Origin: an uncultured Ruminococcus sp.
Lineage (GTDB): Bacteria > Bacillota > Clostridia > Oscillospirales > Ruminococcaceae
Length of the DNA: 23,531 nt
Assembly: GCA_937942105.1 (NCBI GenBank)
Contig: CALDFS010000297.1
Location: forward strand, 1-23,531
Direction: 5' to 3'
Shown here: positions 14,385 through 21,682 of the stretch, in pieces
Layout of the letters: the number at the start of each line of letters is the position of its first letter
How positions within the stretch are numbered: the stretch's first letter is position 1
Position numbers and translations under genes: made by a program
The notes under the pieces: model-generated
Told to the model about the DNA's origin: nothing
The model's input: only the letters and a program-made list of their open reading frames with translations
Databases searched by the model: none

Positions 14385-14402
14385 TAAAGGAGGTAACGGA
14401 CA

Positions 14403-16163
14403 ATGGATATGTTAAACATAAAAGTTAACGGCATGGCGATTGAAGCTCCCAAGGGCACAACCGTTCTGGAAGCCGCAAGAATCGCCGGCGTTGAAATCCC
14501 CACCCTCTGCTTCTTAAAGGAGATAAACGAGATCGGTGCCTGCCGTATCTGCGTTTCAGAGGTAGCCGAAATGAGAGGACCCGCATTAGGTCCTAAGAGA
14601 CTGGTTGCCTCCTGCGTCTTCCCGATTTCCCAGGGAATGGAGATTTATACCAACTCGCCCAAGGTAATCGCCGCAAGAAGACAGACGCTTGAGCTTATTC
14701 TTTCCACCCATGAAAGAAAGTGCCTCTCCTGCGTAAGAAGCGGTCACTGCGAGCTTCAGAAGCTCTGCCGCGACCTTAAGGTTGAAGACGAGGGCAGGTT
14801 TGACGGAGCAAGAGTCAAGTATGAAATCGACGACAGCGCTCCCCATATGATCAGAGATAACAACAAGTGCATACTCTGCCGCAGATGCGTTGCAGTATGC
14901 GAAAAGTATCAGGGAATCGGCGTTATCGGTCCGAATGAAAGAGGATTTATCAGCCACATCGGCTCACCCTTCGATTTAGGACTTGGCGATACCTCCTGCG
15001 TTTCCTGCGGACAGTGCATTGCGGTATGCCCAACAGGCGCTCTTGCCGAGAAGGACTTCACTACCGAGGTATTCGCAGCTATTGCAGACCCCGAAAAGCA
15101 CGTTATCGTTCAGACTGCTCCCGCTGTAAGAGCTGCTTTGGGCGAAATGTTCGGTCTTCCTATAGGAACCGACGTCGAGGGCAAGATGGTTGCCGCTTTG
15201 AGACGCCTTGGCTTCGACAAGGTATTTGATACCAACTTCTCTGCCGACCTTACCATCATGGAAGAGGCCAACGAGTTTGTTGAAAGAGTTAAAAACGGCG
15301 GCAAGCTTCCGCTTATCACCTCCTGCTCGCCCGGATGGGTCAAGTACTGCGAGCATTACTTCCCCGAGCTGACGGACAATCTTTCAAGCTGCAAGTCTCC
15401 TCAGCAGATGTTCGGCGCTATCGCAAAGAGCTACTATGCCGAGAAGATGGGCATTGACCCCAAGGATATAGTATGCGTTTCGGTTATGCCCTGCACCGCC
15501 AAGAAGTTTGAGATAAACAGAGATGATGAGGATGCAAACGGTGTTCCAGATGTTGATATTGCTCTTACCACCCGCGAGCTTGGCAGAATCCAGTTCAACT
15601 CCCTCCCCGATGAGAAGTTCGACGAGCCTTTGGGAATCTACACCGGCGCAGGCGCTATCTTCGGCGCAACCGGCGGCGTTATGGAGGCAGCTCTTCGTAC
15701 CGCTGTTGAAACTCTCACCGGCGAGGAGCTTCCCGATGTTGACTTTGTTGACGTAAGAGGAACCGCAGGAATCAAGGAAAAGACCTACGAGGTTGCGGGC
15801 ATGAACGTTAAGGTTGCGGTTGCTTCCGGTCTTGCAAACGCCAAGGAGCTTCTTAAGAAGGTTGAATCAGGCGAGGCTGACTATCAGTTCATCGAAATCA
15901 TGGGATGCCCCGGCGGATGCGTTAACGGCGGCGGACAGCCCCAGCAGCCCGGCTATGTCAGAAACACTGTTGACATCAGGGCAAAGCGTGCCGCGGTTCT
16001 TTATGATATCGACAAAAACGCTCCCATCAGAAAATCGCATGAGAATCCTGTTATCAAGACTCTTTATGCTGAATATCTCGGCAAGCCCGGTTCCGAAAAG
16101 GCTCATCACCTGCTTCATACCACCTATGTTAAGCGCGGAATCGTTGACGACCCCAGAAAGTAA
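14403..16163 (+). CDS. hydA: [FeFe] hydrogenase catalytic subunit HydA
   Basis: A 586-residue catalytic subunit with the HndD/HydA layout. Residues 1-75 are [2Fe-2S] (C36, C47, C50, C71). H103-x3-C107-x2-C110-x5-C116 is the His/Cys3 [4Fe-4S]. Residues 150-212 are two ferredoxin clusters (C156, C159, C162, C166; C199, C202, C205, C209). Residues 230-520 are the H-cluster domain: TSCSPGW (306-312), MPCTAK (362-367), and EIMGCPGGCVNGGGQP (498-513, C502 and C506). Residues 545-580 are the fused small-subunit domain. The first motif reads Cys-Ser rather than Cys-Cys, a variant I believe is common in this subgroup. AGGAGG (14388-14393) sits 9 nt before the ATG; a second in-frame ATG at 14409 is too far. 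Confidence 0.96.
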   Translation: MDMLNIKVNGMAIEAPKGTTVLEAARIAGVEIPTLCFLKEINEIGACRICVSEVAEMRGPALGPKRLVASCVFPISQGMEIYTNSPKVIAARRQTLELILSTHERKCLSCVRSGHCELQKLCRDLKVEDEGRFDGARVKYEIDDSAPHMIRDNNKCILCRRCVAVCEKYQGIGVIGPNERGFISHIGSPFDLGLGDTSCVSCGQCIAVCPTGALAEKDFTTEVFAAIADPEKHVIVQTAPAVRAALGEMFGLPIGTDVEGKMVAALRRLGFDKVFDTNFSADLTIMEEANEFVERVKNGGKLPLITSCSPGWVKYCEHYFPELTDNLSSCKSPQQMFGAIAKSYYAEKMGIDPKDIVCVSVMPCTAKKFEINRDDEDANGVPDVDIALTTRELGRIQFNSLPDEKFDEPLGIYTGAGAIFGATGGVMEAALRTAVETLTGEELPDVDFVDVRGTAGIKEKTYEVAGMNVKVAVASGLANAKELLKKVESGEADYQFIEIMGCPGGCVNGGGQPQQPGYVRNTVDIRAKRAAVLYDIDKNAPIRKSHENPVIKTLYAEYLGKPGSEKAHHLLHTTYVKRGIVDDPRK

Positions 16164-16184
16164 TATAGCTTAAATTACAAATCA

Positions 16185-16215
16185 CCGCCGCTCCGAGGAA
16201 TTTTCGGGGCGGCGG
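16185..16215 (+). other. Strong GC-rich stem-loop after hydA
   Basis: A 12-bp stem (16185-16196 with 16204-16215, one G-T pair) and 7-nt loop, followed by GATTCATATC with no U-run. It may block 3' exonucleases or act as a partial terminator before the small gene at 16269. Confidence 0.6.
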
Positions 16216-16268
16216 GATTCATATCGCGCTCATGCGCAATATCGCAAAAGAATTATAGGGAGATTATC

Positions 16269-16457
16269 ATGCGAAACAAAAACAACAAGCACTTGGGAAT
16301 AGAAATCGACCCCGAGCTTCTTTACAAGCTGCAATACATTGCAAAATATGAGGGCAGGTCGGGCAACGGGCAGATACTCTATCTTATACGCAAATGTATT
16401 GCGGAGTTTGAAAAGGTTGAGGGGAAAATCGTTTATCCGCCGGAGGAAAAGGAATAA
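16269..16457 (+). CDS. Small ribbon-helix-helix-like DNA-binding protein
   Basis: A 62-residue protein with the Arc/MetJ-type pattern: a short strand HLGIEID (8-14), helix 1 PELLYKLQYIAKYEG (15-29), a turn RSGNGQ, and helix 2 ILYLIRKCIAEFEK (36-49). Such proteins bind DNA as dimers through the paired strands. It begins 105 nt after hydA, beyond a strong stem-loop without U-run, and no separate promoter is clear, so it may be read with the hydrogenase operon. It is a candidate regulator of the operon; the upstream direct repeat at 7570-7612 could be tested as its site. AGGGAG (16257-16262) precedes the ATG. Confidence 0.7.
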   Translation: MRNKNNKHLGIEIDPELLYKLQYIAKYEGRSGNGQILYLIRKCIAEFEKVEGKIVYPPEEKE

Positions 16458-16497
16458 CTACCGGCATATTCGCCCGGCGTTATTCACAAAAAACGTC

Positions 16498-16526
16498 TTG
16501 TAATATGGGTGGAAGTATACTATAAT
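16498..16526 (+). promoter_or_regulatory. Promoter of the nucleotidyltransferase/HEPN pair
   Basis: TTGTAA (16498-16503), 17-nt spacer, TATAAT (16521-16526). The start is expected near 16533, about 67 nt before the ATG at 16600. Confidence 0.7.
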
Positions 16527-16599
16527 TTTTTATGGATGATTCATAATTCAAACGCATCAGATCAAAATATAACGATTGTCACACAAAAGGAGGGTCAAT

Positions 16600-16881
16600 A
16601 TGAGCATTGAAGATATTAAGAACGCGGTTTTGCAGATAGTCGATAAATATTCAATCAGTCGGGTGGTTCTTTTTGGCTCACGAGCCAACGGAACCGCAAA
16701 GCCGACGAGCGATGTTGACCTTATAATCGAGTTCAACGTGCCGGTAACACTTATCACCCTTGCACTGATATCTCAAAATCTGGAAGAGCTTCTTCACACA
16801 AGTGTTGACGTTATCCACGGACCTATAAGAAGCACCGACCTTTTGGAGATTGATGAGGAGATTGAGATTTATGCAGCGTAG
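16600..16881 (+). CDS. MntA-like minimal nucleotidyltransferase (antitoxin)
   Basis: A 93-residue protein with the minimal nucleotidyltransferase fold: FGSRANGTAKPTSDVDLII, that is the exact motif GS-x10-DxD (G26, S27, D38, D40), and a third acidic residue D70 in VDVIHG. In known MntA/HepT toxin-antitoxin pairs this enzyme AMPylates and silences the HEPN RNase. The ATG at 16600 follows AAAGGAGGG (16586-16594) by 5 nt; an upstream in-frame start at 16576 precedes this site and is rejected. It overlaps the next gene by 11 nt, as usual for these pairs. The enzyme looks intact, while its partner is truncated. Confidence 0.88.
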   Translation: MSIEDIKNAVLQIVDKYSISRVVLFGSRANGTAKPTSDVDLIIEFNVPVTLITLALISQNLEELLHTSVDVIHGPIRSTDLLEIDEEIEIYAA

Positions 16882-17116
16882 AGACTATATTATAATAGAA
16901 AAAATCCTTTCGGAGATAAAAATATCCGCCGAAATGCTGGGAGATACCGACTTAGAAACGTTCCTTTCGGATGAAAAGCTGAAGCGAGCAGTCGGAATGA
17001 CAGTCATAAACATTGGTGAATTAGTAAAAAACATAACCGAAGAAACTAGAATGAAATACCTGATTAATAAAGCAACAGTGGGAAACGGTAAACTCCGCTT
17101 CCCACTGTTTTTATAG
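16871..17116 (+). pseudogene. Truncated HepT-like HEPN toxin
   Basis: The frame from ATG 16871 encodes 81 residues. Residues 1-63 match the first half of HepT/DUF86 HEPN proteins (RRDYIIIEKILSEIK, then FLSDEKLKRAVGMTVINIGE, LVKNITEETRMKY). The expected continuation, a Pro-Trp-Arg turn and the RNase motif R-x4-6-H in the next helix, is missing. Instead the frame runs through a terminator hairpin (17074-17112) and stops at 17114-17116. The lost half holds the catalytic residues, so RNase activity should be gone. The break lies at about 17060. A deletion joining the gene to the terminator of the facing gene is the simplest reading. Confidence 0.8.
17074..17112. terminator. Bidirectional terminator between convergent genes
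   Basis: An 11-bp perfect stem (17074-17084 with 17099-17109), extended by CGG/CCG inside, with TTTTT on plus (17108-17112) and GCTTTATT following on minus. It lies inside the truncated HEPN frame and just beyond the 3' end of the GH97 gene, and probably belonged to the latter. Confidence 0.85.
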
Positions 17117-17135
17117 CTATTCAATTACCATCCTA

Positions 17136-19592
17136 TCACTTTGCCTTATCAGCAACTGCAATCCTATCCAAATCGGGCGCATACCCGCCGGACGAGCTGA
17201 ATGTGATGGTATTTTCTCCGGCTTCAAGCTCTACAGTCAGCGATTTTTCCGCAGGGATGTCAAATCCGGGGCTTGTAAGACCTGTAAGCTCGTACTTCTT
17301 GTCGTTGACGGTTACAGTCATGCTCCTTGATTCGCCGGAGCAAAGATATATTAGCAGCTCATAGCTTCCGGTTTTGTCCGCATTTACAGTCATTTCCAGC
17401 TTGTTAAAGCCGCCGTTGCCGATGTAGCCGACCTTTTTGCCGCCGCTGCACATCGAGGAATCCGCTGCCCTCGCCTCGCCGGAGGTTTTGCCGTCCTCAC
17501 ACTCGTAGTAGATGTAGCCTTCCTTGTTCGAGAATGGCGAATCCTCGACCTTGGTATCAACCTTGTCCTTTGTGATAAGTATTGCCGCGCCGTCGATGTC
17601 CTTAAGTTCAAGCTTGATGCTGTCCGAAGCAGTGACAGTCTTCTCTTCCAGGGTCAGCAGACCCTTGCTGTCGTCCGAATAGATGTAGGCATTGTAGCTG
17701 CCGTCCCCCAAAAAGTCAAGCGGAATGCTTACATTGCGCTTTTCAAGGGTCATGCTGCCGATATAATAATCCTCGCCGTCGGTGCGCATGATGGTTATAT
17801 GCTCACCCGGGTAGCCGTCAATCAGCTTGGTTTCCTTCCATACCGTTGGTATGCGGGAAATGAACGGCAGTCCCAAAAAGCTCGGGAAGGCGTAGGCAGA
17901 GCTTGCAAAATGCTGTAGCGAAGATTCGTATACCACCGACTTTGCAAGGCTGAAGCCCGCCGACTCGCCTGTTTTGGTGATGGCTATGCAGGCAGGAGTG
18001 TAGTCCATAGATCCGGTTATATTTCTTGTAAAGGGGTACATAAGGCAGTTTTTGGGGGATGGCGAGGTCGACCACTTGCGGAATTCCTCGCCTAAAACAG
18101 CCTCGCTCGACATGATGTTGGGGTATGTCCTTGTCTCGCCGCAGGGGTTGATACAGCCGTGATAGTAAACCATCAGCTTATGCTTGGCGGCGATCTCTAC
18201 CACGTTACGCATGGATTCCAAGACCTCAATATCGTCGCTTTCAAAGTAGTCAGTCTTAACGCCTACAACGCCCCACTTTGCCCATTTGGAGAACAGCTTT
18301 TCTATATCTTCGGGGGTTTTAAGCTCCAAATAATTTACCCATAGTATTATTCCAACATTCTTATCCTTTGCGTAATCGCAAAGCTCGGAAATTCTGTCCT
18401 CAAAGCTCGGCCAGCCGGCATCAAGGCAGCAGTATTCCCAGCCGTATTTTGAAGAGAAATCCACATGCTCAACCTGAACATCATAGTTATGCTGATCTCC
18501 GCCCGACCACCACGACCATGAGACTTTGCCGGGCTTTATCCAGCTTGTGTCCTTGAAAAGCTTGCTGTCCGCTTCGGGGCAGAGCGAATCTATCACAGCA
18601 GAATTTATAAGACCGTTCAGATCATCCGCGATAACAGCAACGCGCCAAGGCGTTTCAAAGCCTGGGACTGTTGAAACCTCATTGATTCTTATATGCCCGG
18701 GGCTTGCAAGCTCATCGGTGACCTCATTCATCGGGTCACGCTTAAAGCCGAACTGCCAGTTAAGCGCACCGCTGCCCGAGGTTGTACCCAGTACGCTTTT
18801 AACATAGCTGATATCGTTTGCATAAACGTCCGACTCGGAGAACAAAAGCCAATGCTTATCGGTGTGAGCGGTGACAGGGGTGTTGAAGACGCCGCTGTGG
18901 TTTAAAAGCTCGGAATATTTGCGCTCGATATAGTCAAACTCATAGGTTGCGCTGTAGCCGCCGGCGAATGTCACAGTGTCCTTGGGCAGGACTATCTGCG
19001 AAGCCTCGCTCATGACCGTTTCCTTGCTCTCTCTTCCGGTTGTTACGTCGGTGTAACGGTATGCAAAGCCGTCGTTATAGACGCGCACTAAAACAGTCAT
19101 CCCCACTTCGCCCTTAGTGAGACGGATTTCGCGCTCCATGCAGTAATCAAGGCAGGAAACATCCTTCTGCGATACTGTCAGGCAGGTTTCATATTCCGAC
19201 TTTACAACGTCCGGGCGGTCATAGGATTTTATGCTCTCTCTCCCCGCCGAAAGGTCGGCGTTTATCAGGGTAAGACCCATCAGCGAGGGCTCGATTACCT
19301 CCTCTTTACCCGCAGTGACGCTGTAGTAGATGCGCTTTTGGGCATCCTGCCAGAAATATGCGGTTATGCCGCCGTCCGGGGATGAGGTCGTCAGCTCTTC
19401 AAGGGCGAAAAGCTCAACCTCGCCGTATTTTTTATCAGATGTCTGAGATGCCGCTACGGCAATCTCGTTCTTAGGTTGGTCGTTCAGGCTGAGGTCAGCA
19501 TCGGGTAGCTTTTCAGGCTCGCCGCAGGCACTAAACAGGCATAGCGCCAGCATAACAGACGCCAGCAGTAATAATAGTGTGCGTTTTCTCAT
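17136..19592 (-). CDS. GH97 glycosidase lipoprotein with C-terminal CBM
   Basis: An 818-residue lipoprotein: signal helix 5-20 and lipobox FSAC with C23 as the lipidated residue. Residues ~57-340 are the GH97 N-terminal beta domain (YRYTD, then VTFAGGYSATYEFDY). Residues ~345-590 are the catalytic barrel (VSWSWWSGGDQHNYD, CCLDAGWP). D448 in VGVKTDYF fits the Asp nucleophile of retaining GH97 alpha-galactosidases; E497 in SSEAVLGEE is the likely acid/base. Inverting SusB-type alpha-glucosidases lack this Asp, so alpha-galactosidase-type activity is favoured. Residues ~600-675 are the C-terminal beta domain, and ~693-815 look like a CBM35/CBM6 module (YYECEDG, then LDRIAVAD). GGAGGA (plus 19601-19606) precedes the ATG. 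It acts at the cell surface on host or plant glycans. Confidence 0.92.
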   Translation of the reverse strand: MRKRTLLLLLASVMLALCLFSACGEPEKLPDADLSLNDQPKNEIAVAASQTSDKKYGEVELFALEELTTSSPDGGITAYFWQDAQKRIYYSVTAGKEEVIEPSLMGLTLINADLSAGRESIKSYDRPDVVKSEYETCLTVSQKDVSCLDYCMEREIRLTKGEVGMTVLVRVYNDGFAYRYTDVTTGRESKETVMSEASQIVLPKDTVTFAGGYSATYEFDYIERKYSELLNHSGVFNTPVTAHTDKHWLLFSESDVYANDISYVKSVLGTTSGSGALNWQFGFKRDPMNEVTDELASPGHIRINEVSTVPGFETPWRVAVIADDLNGLINSAVIDSLCPEADSKLFKDTSWIKPGKVSWSWWSGGDQHNYDVQVEHVDFSSKYGWEYCCLDAGWPSFEDRISELCDYAKDKNVGIILWVNYLELKTPEDIEKLFSKWAKWGVVGVKTDYFESDDIEVLESMRNVVEIAAKHKLMVYYHGCINPCGETRTYPNIMSSEAVLGEEFRKWSTSPSPKNCLMYPFTRNITGSMDYTPACIAITKTGESAGFSLAKSVVYESSLQHFASSAYAFPSFLGLPFISRIPTVWKETKLIDGYPGEHITIMRTDGEDYYIGSMTLEKRNVSIPLDFLGDGSYNAYIYSDDSKGLLTLEEKTVTASDSIKLELKDIDGAAILITKDKVDTKVEDSPFSNKEGYIYYECEDGKTSGEARAADSSMCSGGKKVGYIGNGGFNKLEMTVNADKTGSYELLIYLCSGESRSMTVTVNDKKYELTGLTSPGFDIPAEKSLTVELEAGENTITFSSSGGYAPDLDRIAVADKAK

Positions 19593-19640
19593 AATAATGT
19601 TCCTCCAAGTAAATCAGGTTTGCCGGTTAATAATGTTCCT
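19592..19640. repeat. 13-bp direct repeat containing the GH97 ribosome site
   Basis: TAATAATGTTCCT occurs perfectly at 19592-19604 and 19628-19640 on plus, 36 bp apart. On minus the downstream copy holds part of the ribosome site and runs into the start codon of the GH97 gene; the upstream copy has the AGGA core but no ATG. It could be a local duplication or a ribosome standby site. Confidence 0.55.
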
Positions 19641-19668
19641 ATATATGTTAAATGACTCTGCCGATTGG

Positions 19669-20397
19669 TCAGTCCGCAAGCTCCACAATCGAATGAAGCA
19701 CTCCGCCGTCCCCGCTCGTAATTGCCACGATATGCTTTCCGTTCAAAAATGCGTATTTCAGGGTAAGCTTCTCGCCCAATCTTATTTCTTTTTTGTAGGT
19801 TATGCGAACGCTGTCAAACGGTTTCAGCCGATATACCTCCTCCGGCAGGGCTTCGTAGGCCAAATCGAGGTAATTTGTGTTGTGAACATGACCGAACAGA
19901 TCAATATCGCGCCGCGCAACGGTGTACTCCACGCTTGAAGTATACTCCACCGGGGGCTTGAGCCTGTCAAGGGCGGGGTCTATAGGTATGGCTCTTTCCG
20001 ACTCGGAGCTAAATTTTTCCGCCAGCATATTATCAACCCTGATTATAGACCACTTATCCATATCCATCAGCACCCACTTTGAAGACGCCGCAGCACATAT
20101 ACCGCCATGCTCATCCTCAATTGTGAAGTATCTGTTTCCGAAACAGCGCTCTATGCTGTGCGACCATGTTGTAACGGTCAGCTCCTCGCCGTAAGTGGGG
20201 CGGCGCAGGACTTTTACCTTCCAGTCTAAAAGAATCCACGCAGAATGGGTGCGTGGAATGTCGTTTACACCGTTGCCCAATATATCGGCATGCCTTCCCG
20301 CAATATTCTCGAAATACTCTAAAATTGCGCGGTTGCCGACAAGATTGTCCTTTTCAAGCCCCTTAAAATCTGTTTTTACCTTTTCCGTGAAAATCAT
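19669..20397 (-). CDS. Acyl-ACP thioesterase (FatA/FatB-like)
   Basis: A 242-residue cytoplasmic protein with two hotdog folds, about 1-135 and 150-242, as in bacterial and plant acyl-ACP thioesterases (PF01643), which release fatty acids from acyl carrier protein. The N-terminal half has NRAILEYFENIAGRH (22-36) and WILLDWKVKVLRRPTYGEEL (54-73). The second half has the active-site segment RRDIDLFGHVHNTNYLD (162-178: D166, H170, N173) with E182 in the next helix. The position usually held by Asn before Gly-His is Phe here, a common bacterial variation. GGGAGGA precedes the ATG by 6 nt. It lies 20 nt after the membrane-protein gene and 76 nt before GH97. Confidence 0.9.
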   Translation of the reverse strand: MIFTEKVKTDFKGLEKDNLVGNRAILEYFENIAGRHADILGNGVNDIPRTHSAWILLDWKVKVLRRPTYGEELTVTTWSHSIERCFGNRYFTIEDEHGGICAAASSKWVLMDMDKWSIIRVDNMLAEKFSSESERAIPIDPALDRLKPPVEYTSSVEYTVARRDIDLFGHVHNTNYLDLAYEALPEEVYRLKPFDSVRITYKKEIRLGEKLTLKYAFLNGKHIVAITSGDGGVLHSIVELAD

Positions 20398-20417
20398 GCC
20401 TATCCTCCCGCTTTAAA

Positions 20418-20888
20418 TTACCTGTTTATATTCCTGCTGTGCTGAATATGTATTCCTATATGCCCTATCCCTAAAATAACGGTCGCCGCCAATATCCAAG
20501 CGACTCTGCCGTATATGCCCAAAAGAAACAGCGCCGCAACCGGCAAGGTCGCTCCGGCAAGTGGGATTCCCATAAATCCGCTGTAAAAATCGGAAAGTCT
20601 GCGCTCACTCCGAAAGTATTTCACCCACCAAAGCTCATACATCACCATCAGTGCAAATGCCGCTATCAGCCATAGGCACCACGCCGTTAAGCCATGGAAA
20701 TTGATATCGTCAAAAATCAGCAGAAGCACCGTTGTCAGAACCTCGCCGATTCTTTCAAAAGCCAGCAGTATCTTATTTTCGCTGCCGGGATCATACCCCT
20801 GCGGCTGATTCTTCGACCATATAATATTCGGAATGAACAGCATAGCAAGAAATATCAGCCCAACGTATGAAAACCCGAAATGACCCAT
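20418..20888 (-). CDS. Integral membrane protein of unknown function
   Basis: A 156-residue protein with about five hydrophobic segments: 6-24, 46-62, 67-90, 106-125 and 128-148. The N terminus HFGFSYVGLIFLAMLFIPN followed by IIWSKNQPQGYD, and the segment ERIGEVLTTVLLLIF, are typical of a conserved but uncharacterised clostridial membrane family that I know only as hypothetical. The ATG follows GGAGGT (plus 20895-20900) by 6 nt. Its promoter lies just upstream and it leads the minus-strand run with the thioesterase. A link to lipid metabolism can be guessed from that neighbour only. Function unknown. Confidence 0.8.
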   Translation of the reverse strand: MGHFGFSYVGLIFLAMLFIPNIIWSKNQPQGYDPGSENKILLAFERIGEVLTTVLLLIFDDINFHGLTAWCLWLIAAFALMVMYELWWVKYFRSERRLSDFYSGFMGIPLAGATLPVAALFLLGIYGRVAWILAATVILGIGHIGIHIQHSRNINR

Positions 20889-20921
20889 TGCAATACCTCC
20901 GATTTATATTGCTGTAAATCT

Positions 20922-20950
20922 ATTGTAACACGATATCCGGCGGATTTCAA
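20922..20950 (-). promoter_or_regulatory. Promoter of the membrane protein/thioesterase operon
   Basis: On minus: TTGAAA (20945-20950), 17-nt spacer, TACAAT (20922-20927). It lies back to back with the plus-strand promoter at 20969, with 18 bp between the two -35 boxes, so one regulator could control both. Confidence 0.75.
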
Positions 20951-20968
20951 GAAGTTTTTTGAAGATGG

Positions 20969-20997
20969 TTGACATCCTCGCTTTAAGGTGCTAAAAT
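20969..20997 (+). promoter_or_regulatory. Promoter of the GNAT gene at 21079
   Basis: TTGACA (20969-20974), 17-nt spacer, TAAAAT (20992-20997). The spacer contains CTTTAAGGTG and resembles that of the promoter at 5465-5493. Confidence 0.75.
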
Positions 20998-21015
20998 ATC
21001 AATGGCTATTTTTAT

Positions 21016-21059
21016 GGGATTCACCCGCTCACACGGATTTGTGGGAACCGGGCAATCCC
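21016..21059 (+). other. Leader hairpin before GNAT gene
   Basis: GGGATT (21016-21021) pairs with AATCCC (21054-21059); inside, CCCG (21024-21027) pairs with CGGG (21049-21052), and CACA with TGTG around a CGGATT loop. There is no U-run. It begins about 12 nt after the predicted start, as a 5' stabilising or control element would. Confidence 0.45.
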
Positions 21060-21078
21060 GGAAAGGAATATAAGAAAA

Positions 21079-21606
21079 ATGAATCTCAATATTTTCAAAT
21101 GCGATATGGAAATGGTGAGTGCGCTCACCGAGTTTTACCTCGGTGTGACTACATATCTTGATTCCCATATAAACTACCCAAAGTGGACGCCGGGGGTATA
21201 CCCGGGTAAGGAAAGCATAACCGCAGCTATTCAGGCAGGAACGCAGTATGCCTGCATGGATGGCAATGAGATCGTCGGAGCATTCATATACAATGCCGAC
21301 CCACAGGGGGCTTATGAAAAGGGCGATTGGGAAGTAAATCTTTGCGAGGGCGAGTATGCCGTAATCCACTCGCTTGCGGTAACCGTTAAGCACTATGGCA
21401 AGGGTATCGGCACTAAAATGGTGCAGTTCTGCATAGACAAAGCCAAGCAAGAAGGCTACAAGGCGGTAAGACTGGATATCGTCCCCGAAAACATCCCTGC
21501 AAGGAAGCTTTACGAGAAGGCAGGCTTTAAGTTCGCCGGGGAAAAGGACTTGGACAGAGGGTTTGATGATATCCCCACCTTTCAGCTGTTTGAGCTTAAT
21601 TTCTGA
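21079..21606 (+). CDS. GNAT-family N-acetyltransferase
   Basis: A 175-residue single-domain GNAT enzyme. The acetyl-CoA loop is HYGKGIGTKM (105-114) after the strand VIHSLAV (95-101); the last part has RLDIVPENIPARKLYEKAGF (131-150), the usual motif B. The substrate amine is not predictable, though the layout is like RimI or aminoglycoside-type GNATs in general. The ATG at 21079 has AAAGGA (21062-21067) about 11 nt upstream. It has its own promoter and a strong terminator, and is divergent from the membrane protein/thioesterase operon. Confidence 0.9.
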   Translation: MNLNIFKCDMEMVSALTEFYLGVTTYLDSHINYPKWTPGVYPGKESITAAIQAGTQYACMDGNEIVGAFIYNADPQGAYEKGDWEVNLCEGEYAVIHSLAVTVKHYGKGIGTKMVQFCIDKAKQEGYKAVRLDIVPENIPARKLYEKAGFKFAGEKDLDRGFDDIPTFQLFELNF

Positions 21607-21617
21607 GATATATGATA

Positions 21618-21657
21618 ACCGCCCTGTCAGATTCGGCAGGGCGGTATTGTTTTTTTC
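21618..21657. terminator. Terminator after GNAT gene
   Basis: ACCGCCCTG (21618-21626) pairs perfectly with CAGGGCGGT (21637-21645), followed by ATTGTTTTTTT (21646-21656). It lies between convergent genes and may also serve the GH2 gene on minus, where the following tract is weaker. Confidence 0.9.
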
Positions 21658-21682
21658 GGGATTTATTTGCGGTGACTTTTCA

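Noticed and set aside
16185..16215. Full terminator after hydA
   Set aside because: The stem is strong but no U-run follows, so it is reported as a stem-loop and read-through to 16269 is left open.
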